A program made the position numbers and the translations under genes. From NCBI GenBank assembly GCA_003478935.1, contig QUFP01000004.1, positions 78,217-142,216 of the forward strand: DNA of 64,000 nt. The letters are read 5' to 3'. This document shows positions 17,421-28,402 of this stretch, one piece after another. How positions within the stretch are numbered: position 1 is the stretch's first letter; the number at the start of each line of letters is the position of its first letter. The notes beneath the pieces are model-generated. The model saw only the letters and a list, made by a program, of their open reading frames with translations, made no database searches and had not been told where the DNA came from. This DNA is from Firmicutes bacterium AF25-13AC (GTDB lineage Bacteria; Bacillota; Clostridia; Lachnospirales; Lachnospiraceae).

Positions 17421-18546
17421 ATTTTTTAATTGTACTGCTGTCATTTAATAGAATCGTTCCATATAAAAACAGCACGTCTGCATTTGCCATTTCATCTGAT
17501 TCAAAATCAATTAATTCGCCTAATTTTTTTTGCGCGATATAACGGAGATCTACAACCACTATACTGCTGTAGGAATCAATTAAAAGAGGAATCAGACTGC
17601 TACCATAGGAATCACGAAAGACGATTAGATTTTTCTTTTCTGCTGCCTTAGGATTTTCAATCCTAAGAAGTGCTGATGGACCTGACAGGAAAAAATCATA
17701 AGGATCATAGCCTGTCAGCTTATCCTTGTCATAAACAGCGCCTGTCTTTTTCGTCTCATAATTATAAACCTGTGCCTGTGAAATGATTTCACTGTCTATA
17801 TACATAATCTTGTCAGGTGTTACTTGAAGTGCCGCCTGACCGCTGTATACACCATAAAAAGAATCTGCTGCCTGACAAATATCATAGCCATCTGACAAAG
17901 TATCAATTTTCATATTTCTTTTTATCTGGTTGGCTGTTTCTATCAGTGCTTCCTGACGCCAATGACTGTCTGTAAAATAGTATGCCTCAAGAGACAGCGT
18001 CTGTGTAAGATCAATAAACTTCGCATATGGCATCCCATTTTCAAAGCATTTAAAAAACTTATCATAATCCATCACTGGATACCCATTTTTCGCCGCAAGA
18101 TAATATCCTTTATCTGGTACTATTGCCGCATAAATTTCATGACTGTCATTTTTTAAATACTGTGCATAGACATGCTCAAATGCATTAACTGCATGCTGCA
18201 CGGAAGCCTCATTGATTTCGCTTTCTATTGATGCTGCATATCCGTCTGCGACATAAATTCCATGAACATCTTTTTGCTGATATAATGAAAACAGTGCTTT
18301 CGTTTTTAGCTTTCTGAATGCTTCACGAAATGGAAATTGATCCTGACTGTAGCGCTCAAAGCCACTCATAAAATTTCCCTTTCCAACACTGTCTTTTGTA
18401 AGTGCTGGAAGCTGTGCCAGACGTCTTCGCTCAGAGACAGATATCTGATTTGGCGTATGAAACCATGCTGCCATACAAAGTATTCCAAATATAAGTCCTG
18501 TTATAAGCAATGTGACAATAGCCTGTTGTTTTTCTTTTTTTATCAT
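17419..18546 (-). CDS. DHHW/AlgJ-like protein of O-acylation cassette
   Basis: 375 residues starting MIKKEKQQAIVTLL with an N-terminal membrane anchor, followed by an extracytoplasmic domain. TDSHW (about residue 190) is the DHHW-type catalytic motif, FRDSYGSSLIPLL is the nucleophile-like segment, and FPFREAFRKLK is the family's start signature. AlgJ/AlgX-like proteins work with an MBOAT protein to add acetyl groups to extracellular polysaccharide. The MBOAT gene ends 15 bases upstream on the same strand, and a DUF4358 lipoprotein gene precedes it. I chose the ATG at 18546 over the upstream TTG because GGGAG is well spaced from it. Confidence 0.85.
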   Translation of the reverse strand: MIKKEKQQAIVTLLITGLIFGILCMAAWFHTPNQISVSERRRLAQLPALTKDSVGKGNFMSGFERYSQDQFPFREAFRKLKTKALFSLYQQKDVHGIYVADGYAASIESEINEASVQHAVNAFEHVYAQYLKNDSHEIYAAIVPDKGYYLAAKNGYPVMDYDKFFKCFENGMPYAKFIDLTQTLSLEAYYFTDSHWRQEALIETANQIKRNMKIDTLSDGYDICQAADSFYGVYSGQAALQVTPDKIMYIDSEIISQAQVYNYETKKTGAVYDKDKLTGYDPYDFFLSGPSALLRIENPKAAEKKNLIVFRDSYGSSLIPLLIDSYSSIVVVDLRYIAQKKLGELIDFESDEMANADVLFLYGTILLNDSSTIKK

Positions 18547-18561
18547 AAACTCTCCCAATGC

Positions 18562-19962
18562 TTAAAACCTAAAATATAAAAATGGATTATATGAGCCGTC
18601 CACCAAAAAGGCAGTTGCCAACAAAAGCAATCCTACAAGCACAATCGGCATCGCCCAATTAAGAATACTTCCTGCTTTTGTTTTCATAAATCTATTAAAT
18701 GCTGTTGCTGGCAGCGGTGTTGCTGCGATTGCTGCAAAAATAAGCAGCAGTCCGTAGCTTCTTAGATAATACATGCTTTGTACTGATATGACTGACAATT
18801 TTCCTGCGCCAAACAATCCGCCTATTCGCTGCATAGCCTGTGGTATTGTATCTGCTGAAAAAAGAATGAAACTAAGTAAAATAATAAAAAGCAAATACAA
18901 ACGTGAGATAATAGACGGCATTCGTTCCAGCCATTTTCCCCATAAAAATCGCTCGCACAAAAGAAGCACTCCAAAACCTGCTCCCCATAAGACAAAGTTC
19001 CATGATGCGCCATGCCACAGTCCTGTAAGCATCCACACAGCTATGACATTTCGCACATAAAGTCCAGTCTTTACGCGACTTCCTCCAAGAGGAATGTAAA
19101 CGTAATCGCGAAACCAGCTGCCAAGACTGATATGCCATCTGCGCCAGAACTCCTTCACGCTACGGCTAATCAGAGGATAATTAAAATTTTCTGGAAACTG
19201 AAAGCCAAAAATGCGGCCTAGTCCAATCGCCATATCACTGTAGCCTGAAAAATCAAAATAAATTTGAAGTACAAGCGCTGCTGCATACATCCACCAAGAT
19301 AGTATACTTGGCTGCGATGTTTTTAGACAGATATCTGTCAGTTCTCCCAGTACATTTGCAATCAGTACCTTCTTGCTTAATCCTATCAAAAATCGCTTTA
19401 TGCCTGATGCAGCAAGTGTGACGCTATGCTTTCTTTCCTGCAGCTCTCTTTCAATATCCGTGTATCGCACAATCGGTCCCGCAATCAGCTGCGGAAACAG
19501 CGATACATATGTTCCAAATGAAATAATGTTTCTTTGGGCTTTAGTATCTCCTCTCCAGACATCTACAGTATAACTAATGATCTGAAATGTATAAAAACTT
19601 ATTCCTATTGGAAGAGACAGCTTAAAAAGAGGCAGTGACACACCTGGCAGCTGATTCACATTTTCAATTAAAAAATCAGCATATTTAAATATAAGAAGAA
19701 ATGACAGGCTGACTTCCACAGATATCCACATGAGGATGAGTCCGCTTTTTTTATTCTGTTTTTTTTCAATCATAAGTGCAAAAACAAAACCACTCACAAT
19801 TGACACAATCATAAGCACAATATAGCGCGGCTCTCCCCATCCGTAAAAAATCAGGCTGAACACAAAAAGCACTGCATTTTTCAATTTCCGCGGTGCTGCA
19901 AAATAGCACACCAGCACCGCCGGAAGGAAATAATATAAAAATGGAAGTCCGGAAAATAACAT
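18562..19962 (-). CDS. MBOAT O-acyltransferase (AlgI/PatA/DltB type)
   Basis: 466 residues with about ten membrane helices. The MBOAT signature is clear: RSVKEFWRRWHISLGSWFRDYVYIPLGG in the middle and LTGLWHGASWNFVLWG with the active-site His (about residue 320). MBOAT proteins move acyl groups across the membrane for transfer to surface glycans. The start MLFSGLPFLYYFLP is typical of AlgI-like members. It is between the DUF4358 lipoprotein gene (9 bases upstream) and the DHHW gene (15 bases downstream), so the three are one operon for O-acylation of an exopolysaccharide or wall polymer. Confidence 0.92.
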   Translation of the reverse strand: MLFSGLPFLYYFLPAVLVCYFAAPRKLKNAVLFVFSLIFYGWGEPRYIVLMIVSIVSGFVFALMIEKKQNKKSGLILMWISVEVSLSFLLIFKYADFLIENVNQLPGVSLPLFKLSLPIGISFYTFQIISYTVDVWRGDTKAQRNIISFGTYVSLFPQLIAGPIVRYTDIERELQERKHSVTLAASGIKRFLIGLSKKVLIANVLGELTDICLKTSQPSILSWWMYAAALVLQIYFDFSGYSDMAIGLGRIFGFQFPENFNYPLISRSVKEFWRRWHISLGSWFRDYVYIPLGGSRVKTGLYVRNVIAVWMLTGLWHGASWNFVLWGAGFGVLLLCERFLWGKWLERMPSIISRLYLLFIILLSFILFSADTIPQAMQRIGGLFGAGKLSVISVQSMYYLRSYGLLLIFAAIAATPLPATAFNRFMKTKAGSILNWAMPIVLVGLLLLATAFLVDGSYNPFLYFRF

Positions 19963-19971
19963 TTTATTTTT

Positions 19972-20675
19972 TTATTTTGGCTGACAGGTATTGTCTGGAT
20001 TACCACATACCTCTGTGAACGCAGCTACAGCATCGTCCATGCTGTAAAGCTCATGATCTGCCATAAAAAGCATAATAATGTTATCCTTTGATACTACAGT
20101 CAGCTCATCTGCCTCTACACACACCCACTTGCGCGGATTAATTCCATCTGCCATTTTCTGTGCAATATCAGCTGCATCTGCCTTATCCTTAAGTCTAACA
20201 AGCACAAGTGAATATGCCTGTGAACCCATCATTGGCTCAGATACAATTGCTGCATCAAGCTTTTTCACATCATCCATCGTCAGACCTGTATAGGAAGACA
20301 CTGCATACTCATCATCAAAATCAACAGTGTCAGTTTCCACATCAAAATCTGGTCCCTTGATTGCATACATCTTATCTAACAGCTCACTAAGCTCTGCATC
20401 TAACTGCAAAACGTTTTCATCAGTTGCTGCTGCCTCTGATTCACTCTCAGATAATGTCTCTTTTGTTTCTGTCTCTTTTTCTGTTTGATCCTCAGTCTGC
20501 GCTTCTGTCTTCTTTTCAGTTGCTTTATCGGTTTCCTTCTCAGTTTTCTTTACGGTTTCCTTTTCATTTGCCACTGTGCTGATGGCTTTGTTGACTCTGG
20601 CTTTTCATTTCTGCCGCATGCGCTCATAGAGAGTGCTGCCGCTGTCATTAAAATAATAAGTCCTGTTTTTCTCAT
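19972..20675 (-). CDS. DUF4358 lipoprotein, frameshifted
   Basis: The true start is the ATG at 20675 behind AAAGGAG. It encodes a lipoprotein signal, MRKTGLIILMTAAALSMSACG, with its lipobox Cys at residue 20. The frame then stops in a Thr/Lys/Glu repeat; adding one base near 20575 joins it to the long frame ending at 19972, giving 234 residues. The mature protein has a long Glu/Thr/Lys tether and a compact DUF4358 domain (DKMYAIKGPDFDVETDTVDF...EPMMGSQAYSLVLVRLKD). This family is regularly found beside MBOAT/DHHW genes, as here. A naive call starting at 20574 misses the signal peptide. Confidence 0.8.
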
Positions 20676-20701
20676 GATTTTCTCCTTTCATAAAACAAAC
20701 A

Positions 20702-20744
20702 GGGACAGGGAATGTGACTTTTAACGCCGCATTACCCTGCCCCC
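20702..20744 (-). terminator. Probable glgP terminator
   Basis: On the minus strand GGGGCAGGGTAATG pairs with CATTCCCTGTCCC and is followed by TGTTTGTTTT. It is 76 bases after the glgP stop. Confidence 0.6.
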
Positions 20745-20819
20745 GATGGCATTTAAACTTCTATCTTATTGTTTTCTGCATTGCACAATTTTATACATGC
20801 AACGCATATTTCCAATTCA

Positions 20820-23278
20820 TTACAGTTCAACTGTTACCTTGTCAAGCTCCCAGATCTCGTCAACATACTGCTGGATGGTACGGTCAGATGTGAACTTTCC
20901 GCTGCATGCGGTGTTCATCATAACGATGTGTGCCCATCTTGTCTGATCCTGATACAGCTCGTTAATCTTCATATGTGCCTCATGATAGGACATGAAATCC
21001 TTGAGGATGAAGTATGTGTCTGCGCGGTCGCTGCTGTAGGTATTAAGCAGTGAATTGTAGATATCGCGGAACAGCTCCGGATCCTGTGGTGAATAGAAGC
21101 CATTGATTAACTGCATAAGAACCTGACGAATCTCCTGATTCTCGTTGAAGATCTGCATTGGATCATAGCCGCCATTCTTCTCATAATTGATAACCTCATC
21201 TGCGGTCATACCAAAGATAACAGCGTTGTCCTTGCCAACTTCCTCAAGAATCTCTACGTTTGCACCGTCAAGTGTACCGCAGGTAATTGCACCATTTAAC
21301 ATAAACTTCATGTTACCAGTACCAGATGCCTCTTTAGATGCAGTAGAAATCTGCTCTGAAACATCAGCTGCTGCAAAGATGATCTCTGCATTTGATACAC
21401 GATAGTTCTCAATGAAGACTACCTTGATCTTGCCGTTGATGGACTTATCATTGTTGATGACATCTGCTACAGAGTTGATCAGCTTAATGGTCAGCTTTGC
21501 ACGGCGATAGCCTGCTGCTGCCTTTGCACCAAAGATGAAGGTATGTGGATAATACTCCATATCCGGATGGCTCTTTAACTCATTGTAAATGTACATAACG
21601 TGCAGGATGTTTAAGAGCTGTCTCTTATACTCATGCAGACGCTTTACCTGTACATCAAAGATGGAACGCGGATCAACGTCGATTCCGTTGTGCTCCTTGA
21701 TATACTTTGCAAGGCGAACCTTGTTCTGATACTTGATGTTCATGAACTCCTGCTGGCTCTTCGGATCATCTACAAACAGCTTAAGCTTTGAGATTTCTGG
21801 AAGGTTGGTGATCCATGCATCACTGATCTTATCAGTTACCCAGTTTGCAAGCAGTGGGTTTGCATGAAGCAGGAAACGTCTCTGTGTGATACCGTTTGTC
21901 TTGTTGTTAAACTTCTCTGGCATCATCTGGTAGAAGTCCTTTAACTCCTGCTTCTCCAGAATTTCTGTATGAGCTTTGCTACACCGTTTACAGAATAGGA
22001 ACCTACAATTGCCAGATGTGCCATGCGAACCTGACCGTCATAGATGATTGCCATTTTTGCGATCTTCTCATGGTTGCCAGGGTAGGTAGCTTCGATTTCC
22101 TCTACAAAGCGGCGGTTGATCTCCTCAACGATTCCGTAAATACGCGGAAGCAGACGTGAGAACAGCTCGATTGGCCACTTCTCAAGAGCCTCTGCCATGA
22201 TGGTGTGGTTGGTGTAAGCACAGCACTTTGTTGTGATTTCCCATGCAGCCTCCCATGTCAGATTCTCCTCATCCATAAGGATACGCATAAGCTCTGCTAC
22301 TGCCATAGACGGATGGGTATCATTCATCTGGAATGCAACCTTCTCGTACATCTTTGTAACATCGCCATTATGAGCCTTCTTATATTTATTTACAGCTGTC
22401 TGCAAGGAAGCTGAAATGAAGAAGTACTGCTGCTTTAAACGCAGCTCCTTTCCTGCATAGTGGTTATCGTTCGGGTAAAGTACCTCTACGATATTCTTTG
22501 CCAAGTTCTCCTGCTCAACTGCCTTCTGATAATCACCCTTATCAAAAGAATCCAAGTTAAAGGTATTGATAGGCTCTGCATCCCAAATACGAAGTGTATT
22601 TACAACGTTGTTGCCATATCCTACGATTGGCAGATCATATGGTACAGCACGAACAGACTGATATCCTGCCTGTCCAAAATGCTCTCTTCCTGTCTCGTCC
22701 TTTGTTACTGTTACGTAGCCGCCAAACTTAACCTCACAAGCATACTCAGCACGGCGAATCTCAAATGGATAACCATCTCTTAACCAGTCATCCGGAACTT
22801 CTCTCTGATAACCGTCCTCGATCTTCTGTGCAAACATACCATACTTGTAACGGATTCCACATCCATATGCCGGATAGCCAAGTGTTGCAAGAGAATCTAA
22901 GAAGCATGCTGCCAGACGTCCAAGACCACCGTTTCCAAGTGCCGGATCCGGCTCCTGATCCTCGATAGTATTCAAATCAAAACCGAGTTCTTCAAGAACC
23001 TCCTTTACCTCATCCTGTGCACACAAATTTAAAATGTTGTTTCCAAGAGCACGGCCCATCAGAAACTCCATTGAAAGATAATACAGCGTCTTTGCATCAG
23101 TGCGCTCAATCTCCTTGTGAGTTGCAATCCACTGATCAATGATATCATCCTTCAATGCATAGGATACTGCCTGAAAAACCTGCTGCGGAGTTGCCTCATC
23201 GATGGTTTTTCTGTACAGGGTCTTTACGTTGTAGATGATCTGCTTTTTCAGCTCAGCCTTATCAATCGTTGTTTTCAT
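20820..23278 (-). CDS. glgP: Glycogen/starch phosphorylase, frameshifted
   Basis: The start is the ATG at 23278 (MKTTIDKAELKKQI) behind AAGGAGG. One missing base near 21975 (CTC CAT read as CTCAT) splits the gene; restoring it gives VAKLHTEILEKQELKDFYQ and 819 residues, a normal length. Motifs present are the GNGGLGRLAACFLDSLA glucan region, NDTHPSMAV, and the pyridoxal-phosphate site EASGTGNMKFMLNGA with Lys near residue 658. The enzyme releases glucose 1-phosphate from storage glucan. It lies 16 bases downstream of ileS on the same strand and may be read with it. The break is probably a sequencing error. Confidence 0.93.
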
Positions 23279-23294
23279 TTCATCCTCCTTAGGT

Positions 23295-26200
23295 TTATTC
23301 CTTGCTGACAGTGAGTACAACAGTCTCGCCGTTGATGCTCCACTCCTTGGTGTAGCCGCTGATCTCACTGTCTGTCAGCTTATCTGCAAGTACATCTGCA
23401 CAAATCTCATCTGCATACTTGCTGAAGATGGTCTCAATCTTTACATTGTCCTTGTAGCCGACTGTGATGTGATCCGTTACCTCGAATCCTGCTTCCTTAC
23501 GCATCGTCTGGATCTTACTGATGATCTCTCTTACAAAGCCTTCTTCAAGCAGCTCTGGTGTTAAGTTGCAGTCTAATACTACTGTAACATCCTGATTGCT
23601 CTCTGTTACATAGCCTTCTTTCTGCGTCATATCGATCAAAAGGTCTTCCTCAGTAAGAACAACCTTCTCGCCATCAAAATCAAAGGTGACAGAACCATTT
23701 GCCTTTAACTCATCCATAGTGGCATTGCCGTCTACAGAAGAAAGGGCGGTACGGATCTTTCCAAGAAGCTTTCCGTACTTCGGACCTACTGTACGAAGCT
23801 GCGGCTTAAAGGTGTAGGTAGTAAATGAACGTACATCGTCTGTAAATGTAACTGTCTTAATATTTAACTCGTCTGCAATGATATCCTTAAAGAACTCGTT
23901 TAATGTAAATGGTGCCTTTACAAACATGTTTGCAAGCGGCTGACGGTTCTTCATGTTTCCACTGTTTCGGCATGCGCGGCCAAGAACAACAACCTTTAAA
24001 ACAAGATCCATGTCTGCTTCAAGTTCCTTGTCTACATGTGCCTCATTTGCCTTTGGATAATCACACAGATGGATGCTCTCCGGTGCGGATGGATCTACCT
24101 TTACAACGATATTCTGATAGATCTCCTCTGTCATAAACGGAATCATCGGCGCTGCTGCCTTTGCAATTTCAGTCAGACAGGTATACAGCGTCATATAGGC
24201 ATTCACCTTATCCTGCTCCATTCCCTTTGCCCAGTAGCGCTCACGGCTGCGGCGTACATACCAGTTGCTCAAATCATCAACAAATTCCTGAAGTGCTTTG
24301 CAGTCTCTGGAATCTTGTAGTTTTCCAGGCTGCTGTCGCATGTCTGAATCGTAGAGTTTAACTTAGACAAAATCCACTTATCCATAACGGAAAGCTTCTC
24401 ATAATCTAATGTGTGCTCCATCGGATTGAAGTTGTCGATGTTTGCATACAGTACGTAGAAAGCGTAGGTGTTCCACAGAGTACCCATGAACTTACTGCGG
24501 CCTTCCTTTACTGCATCATCGTGGAAACGGTTCGGAAGCCACGGTGCGGAATTGGAGTAGAAATACCAGCGGATTGCATCTGCTCCGTGCTGGCGCAGTG
24601 CATCCATTGGGTCAACGGCGTTGCCCTTGGACTTACTCATCTTCTGACCGTCTTTATCCTGAATATGGCCAAGAACGATAACGTTCTTATAAGGTGCTTT
24701 GTCAAATAAAAGAGTTGAGATTGCAAGCAGGGAATAGAACCATCCTCTTGTCTGGTCTACTGCCTCACTGATAAAGTCAGCCGGGAAATTCTTCTCGAAG
24801 ACTTCCTTATTCTCAAATGGATAATGATACTGTGCAAATGGCATAGATCCTGAGTCAAACCAGCAGTCGATTACTTCTGGTACTCTTGTCATCGGCTTTC
24901 CACACTTCGGGCAGGTAACATGAACCTGATCGATGAATGGACGATGAAGCTCAATATTATCCGGACAGTCTGGTGACATCTTCTTTAATTCTTCCTTGCT
25001 TCCGATAGCATGCATATGACCGCATGAACACTGCCAGATATTCAGTGGTGTTCCCCAATAACGGTTACGGCTAAGTCCCCAGTCCTGAACGTTTGTCAGC
25101 CAATCGCCAAAACGACCCTTACCGATGCTCTCCGGAATCCAGTTGATGGTGTTGTTGTTTGCAATCAGATGATCCTTTACAGCTGTCATCTTGATGAACC
25201 AAGACTCTCTTGCATAGTAGATAAGCGGAGTATTACATCTCCAGCAATGAGGATAGCTGTGCTCAAACTTCGGTGCTGCAAAGAGCTTGCCTTCTGCTTC
25301 CAAATCCTTTAATACTTCCGGGTCTGCCTTCTTGACAAAAAGTCCTGCATACGGAGTCTCTTTAGTCATCTCACCCTTGCTGTCTACTAACTGTACGAAC
25401 GGAAGATCATACTTTCTGCCGACCTTTGCATCGTCTTCACCAAATGCAGGTGCAATGTGAACAATACCAGTACCATCACTCATAGTAACATAGCTGTCAC
25501 ATGTCACAAAGAAGCCCTTCTTATTCTGCTTTGCAGCAACATCTCCAGAACACTTAAACAGTGGCTCGTACTCCTTGTACTCAAGATCCTTTCCTTTATA
25601 AGTCTCAAGAATCTCATATGCCGGCGCATCCTCTGTCTTAAGACGACCAAGTACGTTCTCAAGAAGTGCCTCTGCCATGTAATAGGTATAGCCATCTGCT
25701 GCCTTTACCTTGCAGTAGGTATCCTCTGGATTTACACAAAGTGCAACGTTTGACGGCAGTGTCCATGGTGTAGTTGTCCATGCTAAGAAGTATGCGTCCT
25801 CACCCTTTACCTTGAAACGTACAATTGCAGAACGCTCTTTGACATCCTTATAGCCCTGTGCAACCTCATGACTTGAAAGCGGAGTTCCACATCTTGGGCA
25901 GTACGGAACGATCTTAAAGCCCTTGTAGAGCAGTCCTTTGTCCCAGATTGTCTTTAATGCCCACCATTCAGACTCAATGAAATCATCGTAATAAGTTACA
26001 TATGGATTTTCCATATCAGCCCAGAAACCAACGGTCTCGGAAAATTCTTCCCACATACCCTTATATTTCCAGACATTTGCCTTACAGCGCTCGATAAATG
26101 GCTCAACTCCATACTGCTCGATCTGCTCTTTTCCATCAAGACCAAGCTCCTTCTCTACTTCAAGCTCAACCGGAAGTCCGTGTGTATCCCAACCGGCCTT

Positions 26201-26446
26201 TCTCGGTACCTGATATCCTTTCATGGTTCTGTAACGAGGGATCATATCCTTGATCGCACGGGTTACCACGTGTCCAACATGCGGCTTGCCGTTTGCTGTC
26301 GGCGGACCGTCATAAAACATGTACTCAGGGCAGCCCTCTCTCTCCTCGATACTCTTTTCGAAGATATGATGCTCTTTCCAGAATTTTGAAACTTCCTTCT
26401 CCCTCTCCACAAACTTTAAGTCTGTAGGAACCTTATTGTACAACAT
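23295..26446 (-). CDS. ileS: Isoleucyl-tRNA synthetase, frameshifted
   Basis: The start is at 26446 ([19 protein letters not shown]) behind AAGGAG. The HIGH-class motif appears as [26 protein letters not shown] as [15 protein letters not shown], and the C-terminal half carries the anticodon-binding domain ([18 protein letters not shown]). One missing G near 24300 splits the gene; restoring it gives [16 protein letters not shown] and a normal 1,050 residues. The gene is essential and no other copy is visible, so the break is almost certainly an assembly error. A T-box-like leader and a consensus promoter lie upstream. Confidence 0.95.
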
Positions 26447-26464
26447 AGTTTTCTCCTTTCTCAT

Positions 26465-26725
26465 ACGCTACAGCGCGTATACCATCGCTGTATGATATAT
26501 GCTTTCCGATAACGTTGGAATAACGTCCTGACTTACTTTAGCACTCTGTCATTAACAGACAGTCTATCATTTCAGTAGGCAACTCCGGAGTGATGTTCAT
26601 CTTTTGCCCGCAGTATCCGCCTCTCATCTTTTGCGGTTCGCTGTCCTGCTTTATGCTTAGATTACTGTCTCCATCAGCGTCTTTTTGCCGTGCGGATTTG
26701 CTATAAATCCTGACTACACGACACA
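26465..26725 (-). promoter_or_regulatory. Probable T-box leader of ileS (Ile specifier)
   Basis: The minus-strand leader of about 260 bases has stem-I-like features: GACAGTAATC, an AGCGAACCG element, GATGAGAGG and the segment GAACATCACTCCGGAG, where ATC would be the isoleucine specifier. Near the gene, CAGCGATGGTATACGCGCTG contains a UGGU bulge-like sequence that could bind the tRNA acceptor end, but it departs from the usual GGTGGTACCGCG core and no U-run follows. Uncharged tRNA-Ile would then raise ileS expression (known for the class, inferred here). Confidence 0.6.
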
Positions 26726-26732
26726 CACGGTT

Positions 26733-26761
26733 AGTATATCGGTTTTTGAAAGCCTTGTCAA
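26733..26761 (-). promoter_or_regulatory. Consensus promoter of ileS
   Basis: On the minus strand TTGACA (26761-26756) and TATACT (26738-26733) are separated by exactly 17 bases. Confidence 0.85.
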
Positions 26762-26798
26762 GGAATGTGTCCAGAACACTTTGATTTTCGCGGTTTTC

Positions 26799-26826
26799 GT
26801 ATATTTTTCCATATTTTGGTTAATAC
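26799..26826 (+). promoter_or_regulatory. Candidate sigma-F-like promoter of spoIIR
   Basis: GTATA (26799-26803) and GGTTAATAC (26818-26826), 14 bases apart, resemble the forespore sigma-F pattern GTATA / GGNNANANT with mismatches. spoIIR is a sigma-F target in model sporeformers. Confidence 0.35.
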
Positions 26827-26862
26827 TTTATACAACATGATAAGGAGGTATTGATTTTCAAA

Positions 26863-27465
26863 ATGACACACAGAAAAAAACTCACAATTTTTCTTTTAGC
26901 TGTTGCAACACTTTTCACATTTGTTCTTTTGATTCACCCATATCGAAAAAATGATTCTTCTCTGCTTTCTGATAAACTTTTACGCTTTCGTGTCCTTGCA
27001 GACAGCGATTCTTCAATTGACCAGTATGAAAAAAATGAATTGAGTAAAAAAATGATTACTCTTCTTTCTCCTGCACTTTCAGATATAAAGACAAAAGAAG
27101 AGGCACTCACACTTTTACGTGAAAGCCTCCCCTTTTTAAATGCTTACTGCAATTATGTGCTGTCCGATTATGGCGCGCAAAATTACGCCTCTTGCACACT
27201 CGGTTCCCATCTCTTTCCTTATAAAACATATGGAAACTATCAATTTCCAGCCGGTATATACGACACACTTCTTGTGACAATAGGAAGCGGACGCGGCTCA
27301 AACTGGTGGTGCCTTGCCTTTCCGCCTCTTTGCTTTGCCAATGAAGCTTTTATTGACGTGCCAGATTCTTCTAGTCAGACACTTTTTGATCTGCTTGGTC
27401 CTGACTTGTTTGATGAAATCTGCCAAAAAGAAAAGCCAAAGCTTACGCTCGGACTTTTCTTCTAG
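26863..27465 (+). CDS. spoIIR: Stage II sporulation protein R
   Basis: About 200 residues with an N-terminal membrane/signal segment (LTIFLLAVATLFTFVLLIHP). The SpoIIR core follows: LLRFRVLADSDSSIDQYEKNELSKKMITLL, then FPAGIYDTLLVTIGSGRGSNWWCLAFPPLCF, the family hallmark. SpoIIR is made in the forespore and triggers SpoIIGA to mature sigma-E in the mother cell. Start choice is awkward: AGGAGG at 26843-26848 is 14 bases before the ATG at 26863 and only 2 before an in-frame TTG at 26851. The gene diverges from ileS and is followed directly by repeat copy B. Confidence 0.92.
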   Translation: MTHRKKLTIFLLAVATLFTFVLLIHPYRKNDSSLLSDKLLRFRVLADSDSSIDQYEKNELSKKMITLLSPALSDIKTKEEALTLLRESLPFLNAYCNYVLSDYGAQNYASCTLGSHLFPYKTYGNYQFPAGIYDTLLVTIGSGRGSNWWCLAFPPLCFANEAFIDVPDSSSQTLFDLLGPDLFDEICQKEKPKLTLGLFF

Positions 27466-27476
27466 CTATTATAAAT

Positions 27477-27678
27477 GATGTTGGGGTCAAAAGGTACTTT
27501 GCCCCCAACTGATATCCACGAATTGCTCCGTTGCTATGCAACTTTCGCAATTCTAAAAACATTCGGATTCGCTGATTTTCCTTGAAAATCGCTGCATCCT
27601 CATGTTTTTGCGGGTCCCAAGCTCAAAAACCTAATCGTGCAAGCACGAACGGCTTTTGGAGCTTTTGACCCTGGTATC
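27477..27678 (-). repeat. Structured dispersed repeat, copy B
   Basis: A 202-bp copy that starts GATACCAGGGTCAAAAG on the minus strand, immediately after the GntR gene's TAA. It is the most divergent copy, yet every major stem is kept by paired changes, for example GTTGC/GCAAC where copies A and C have GTGC/GCAC. Confidence 0.85.
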
Positions 27679-28331
27679 TTATAAGTTTTTCAAAATATTT
27701 TCTTCCTGATTATCGATGTGAATACTTATCGCTGCCTTTGCCCGCTCACACTCTCCTTTTATGATGGCATCAGTGATCTCTCTGTGCTCACGCCGCAAAT
27801 CTTCACGCATATTCGCATCTTTAATATATTCAAAGCGATATCGATACATCTGCTCTCTTAGATTGTTTAAGAGCATATCTAGCTTTGGATTTTTTGTCGC
27901 CATATAAATGACTTTATGAAACTCTTCGTCCTTTTGCGCAATCAGGCGAAGATCGTTTCCTCTGCTTGCTGTAGCAAATGCTTCCTCTGCCTGACGCAGT
28001 GCTATACGCTCCTGCGGTGTGATTCTGGAAATGGCAAGACAGACAGCAAGACATTCCATTGCCTTTCGAACCTCTAATACATCCCTCACACTCTGCGCGG
28101 AGATTGTTGCTACCTGTGCACCCTTTCGCGGTGCCATCACAACAAGACCTTCCTGCTCTAATTTATGAATTGCTTCTCTAACCGGTGTACGACTTACACC
28201 AAGACGCTGTGCAAGTGCTACCTCGATCAAACGTTCTCCCGGTTTTACTCTCCCTTTAGTATTTTCTGTCGGAGTGTTTCAAATACAACATCCCTAAGGG
28301 GGAGGTATTCATTTATCTGGAAATCCTCCAT
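27679..28331 (-). CDS. GntR-family (FadR subfamily) transcriptional regulator, frameshifted
   Basis: The real start is the ATG at 28331 (MEDFQINEYLPLRDVVFETLRQKILKGE). Adding one T near 28247 (GAG TTA AAA CCG) joins it to the frame LIEVALAQRLGVSRTPVREAIHKLEQEGLVVMAPRKGAQV, giving 217 residues with a complete winged helix-turn-helix. The C-terminal all-helical FCD domain holds metal/ligand-type residues (D-x3-H in EEFHKVIY, EHREITDAI and HIDNQEENIL). It lies 71 bases downstream of ispE on the same strand. The target and ligand are unknown. The apparent truncation is probably a sequencing error. Confidence 0.87.
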
Positions 28332-28402
28332 ACGGACCTCTCTTTCTCACTCTTATTTTCTTTTAGTAACCATTTATGTAGTTACTGTTAATGTGGCACT
28401 CA

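Noticed and set aside
20820..26446. glgP and ileS as real pseudogenes or split genes
   Set aside because: One restored base per gene gives full-length proteins with intact motifs, and ileS is essential.
26538..26726. Open frame of 62 codons on the minus strand upstream of ileS
   Set aside because: It covers the T-box-like leader and has no RBS or protein-like composition.
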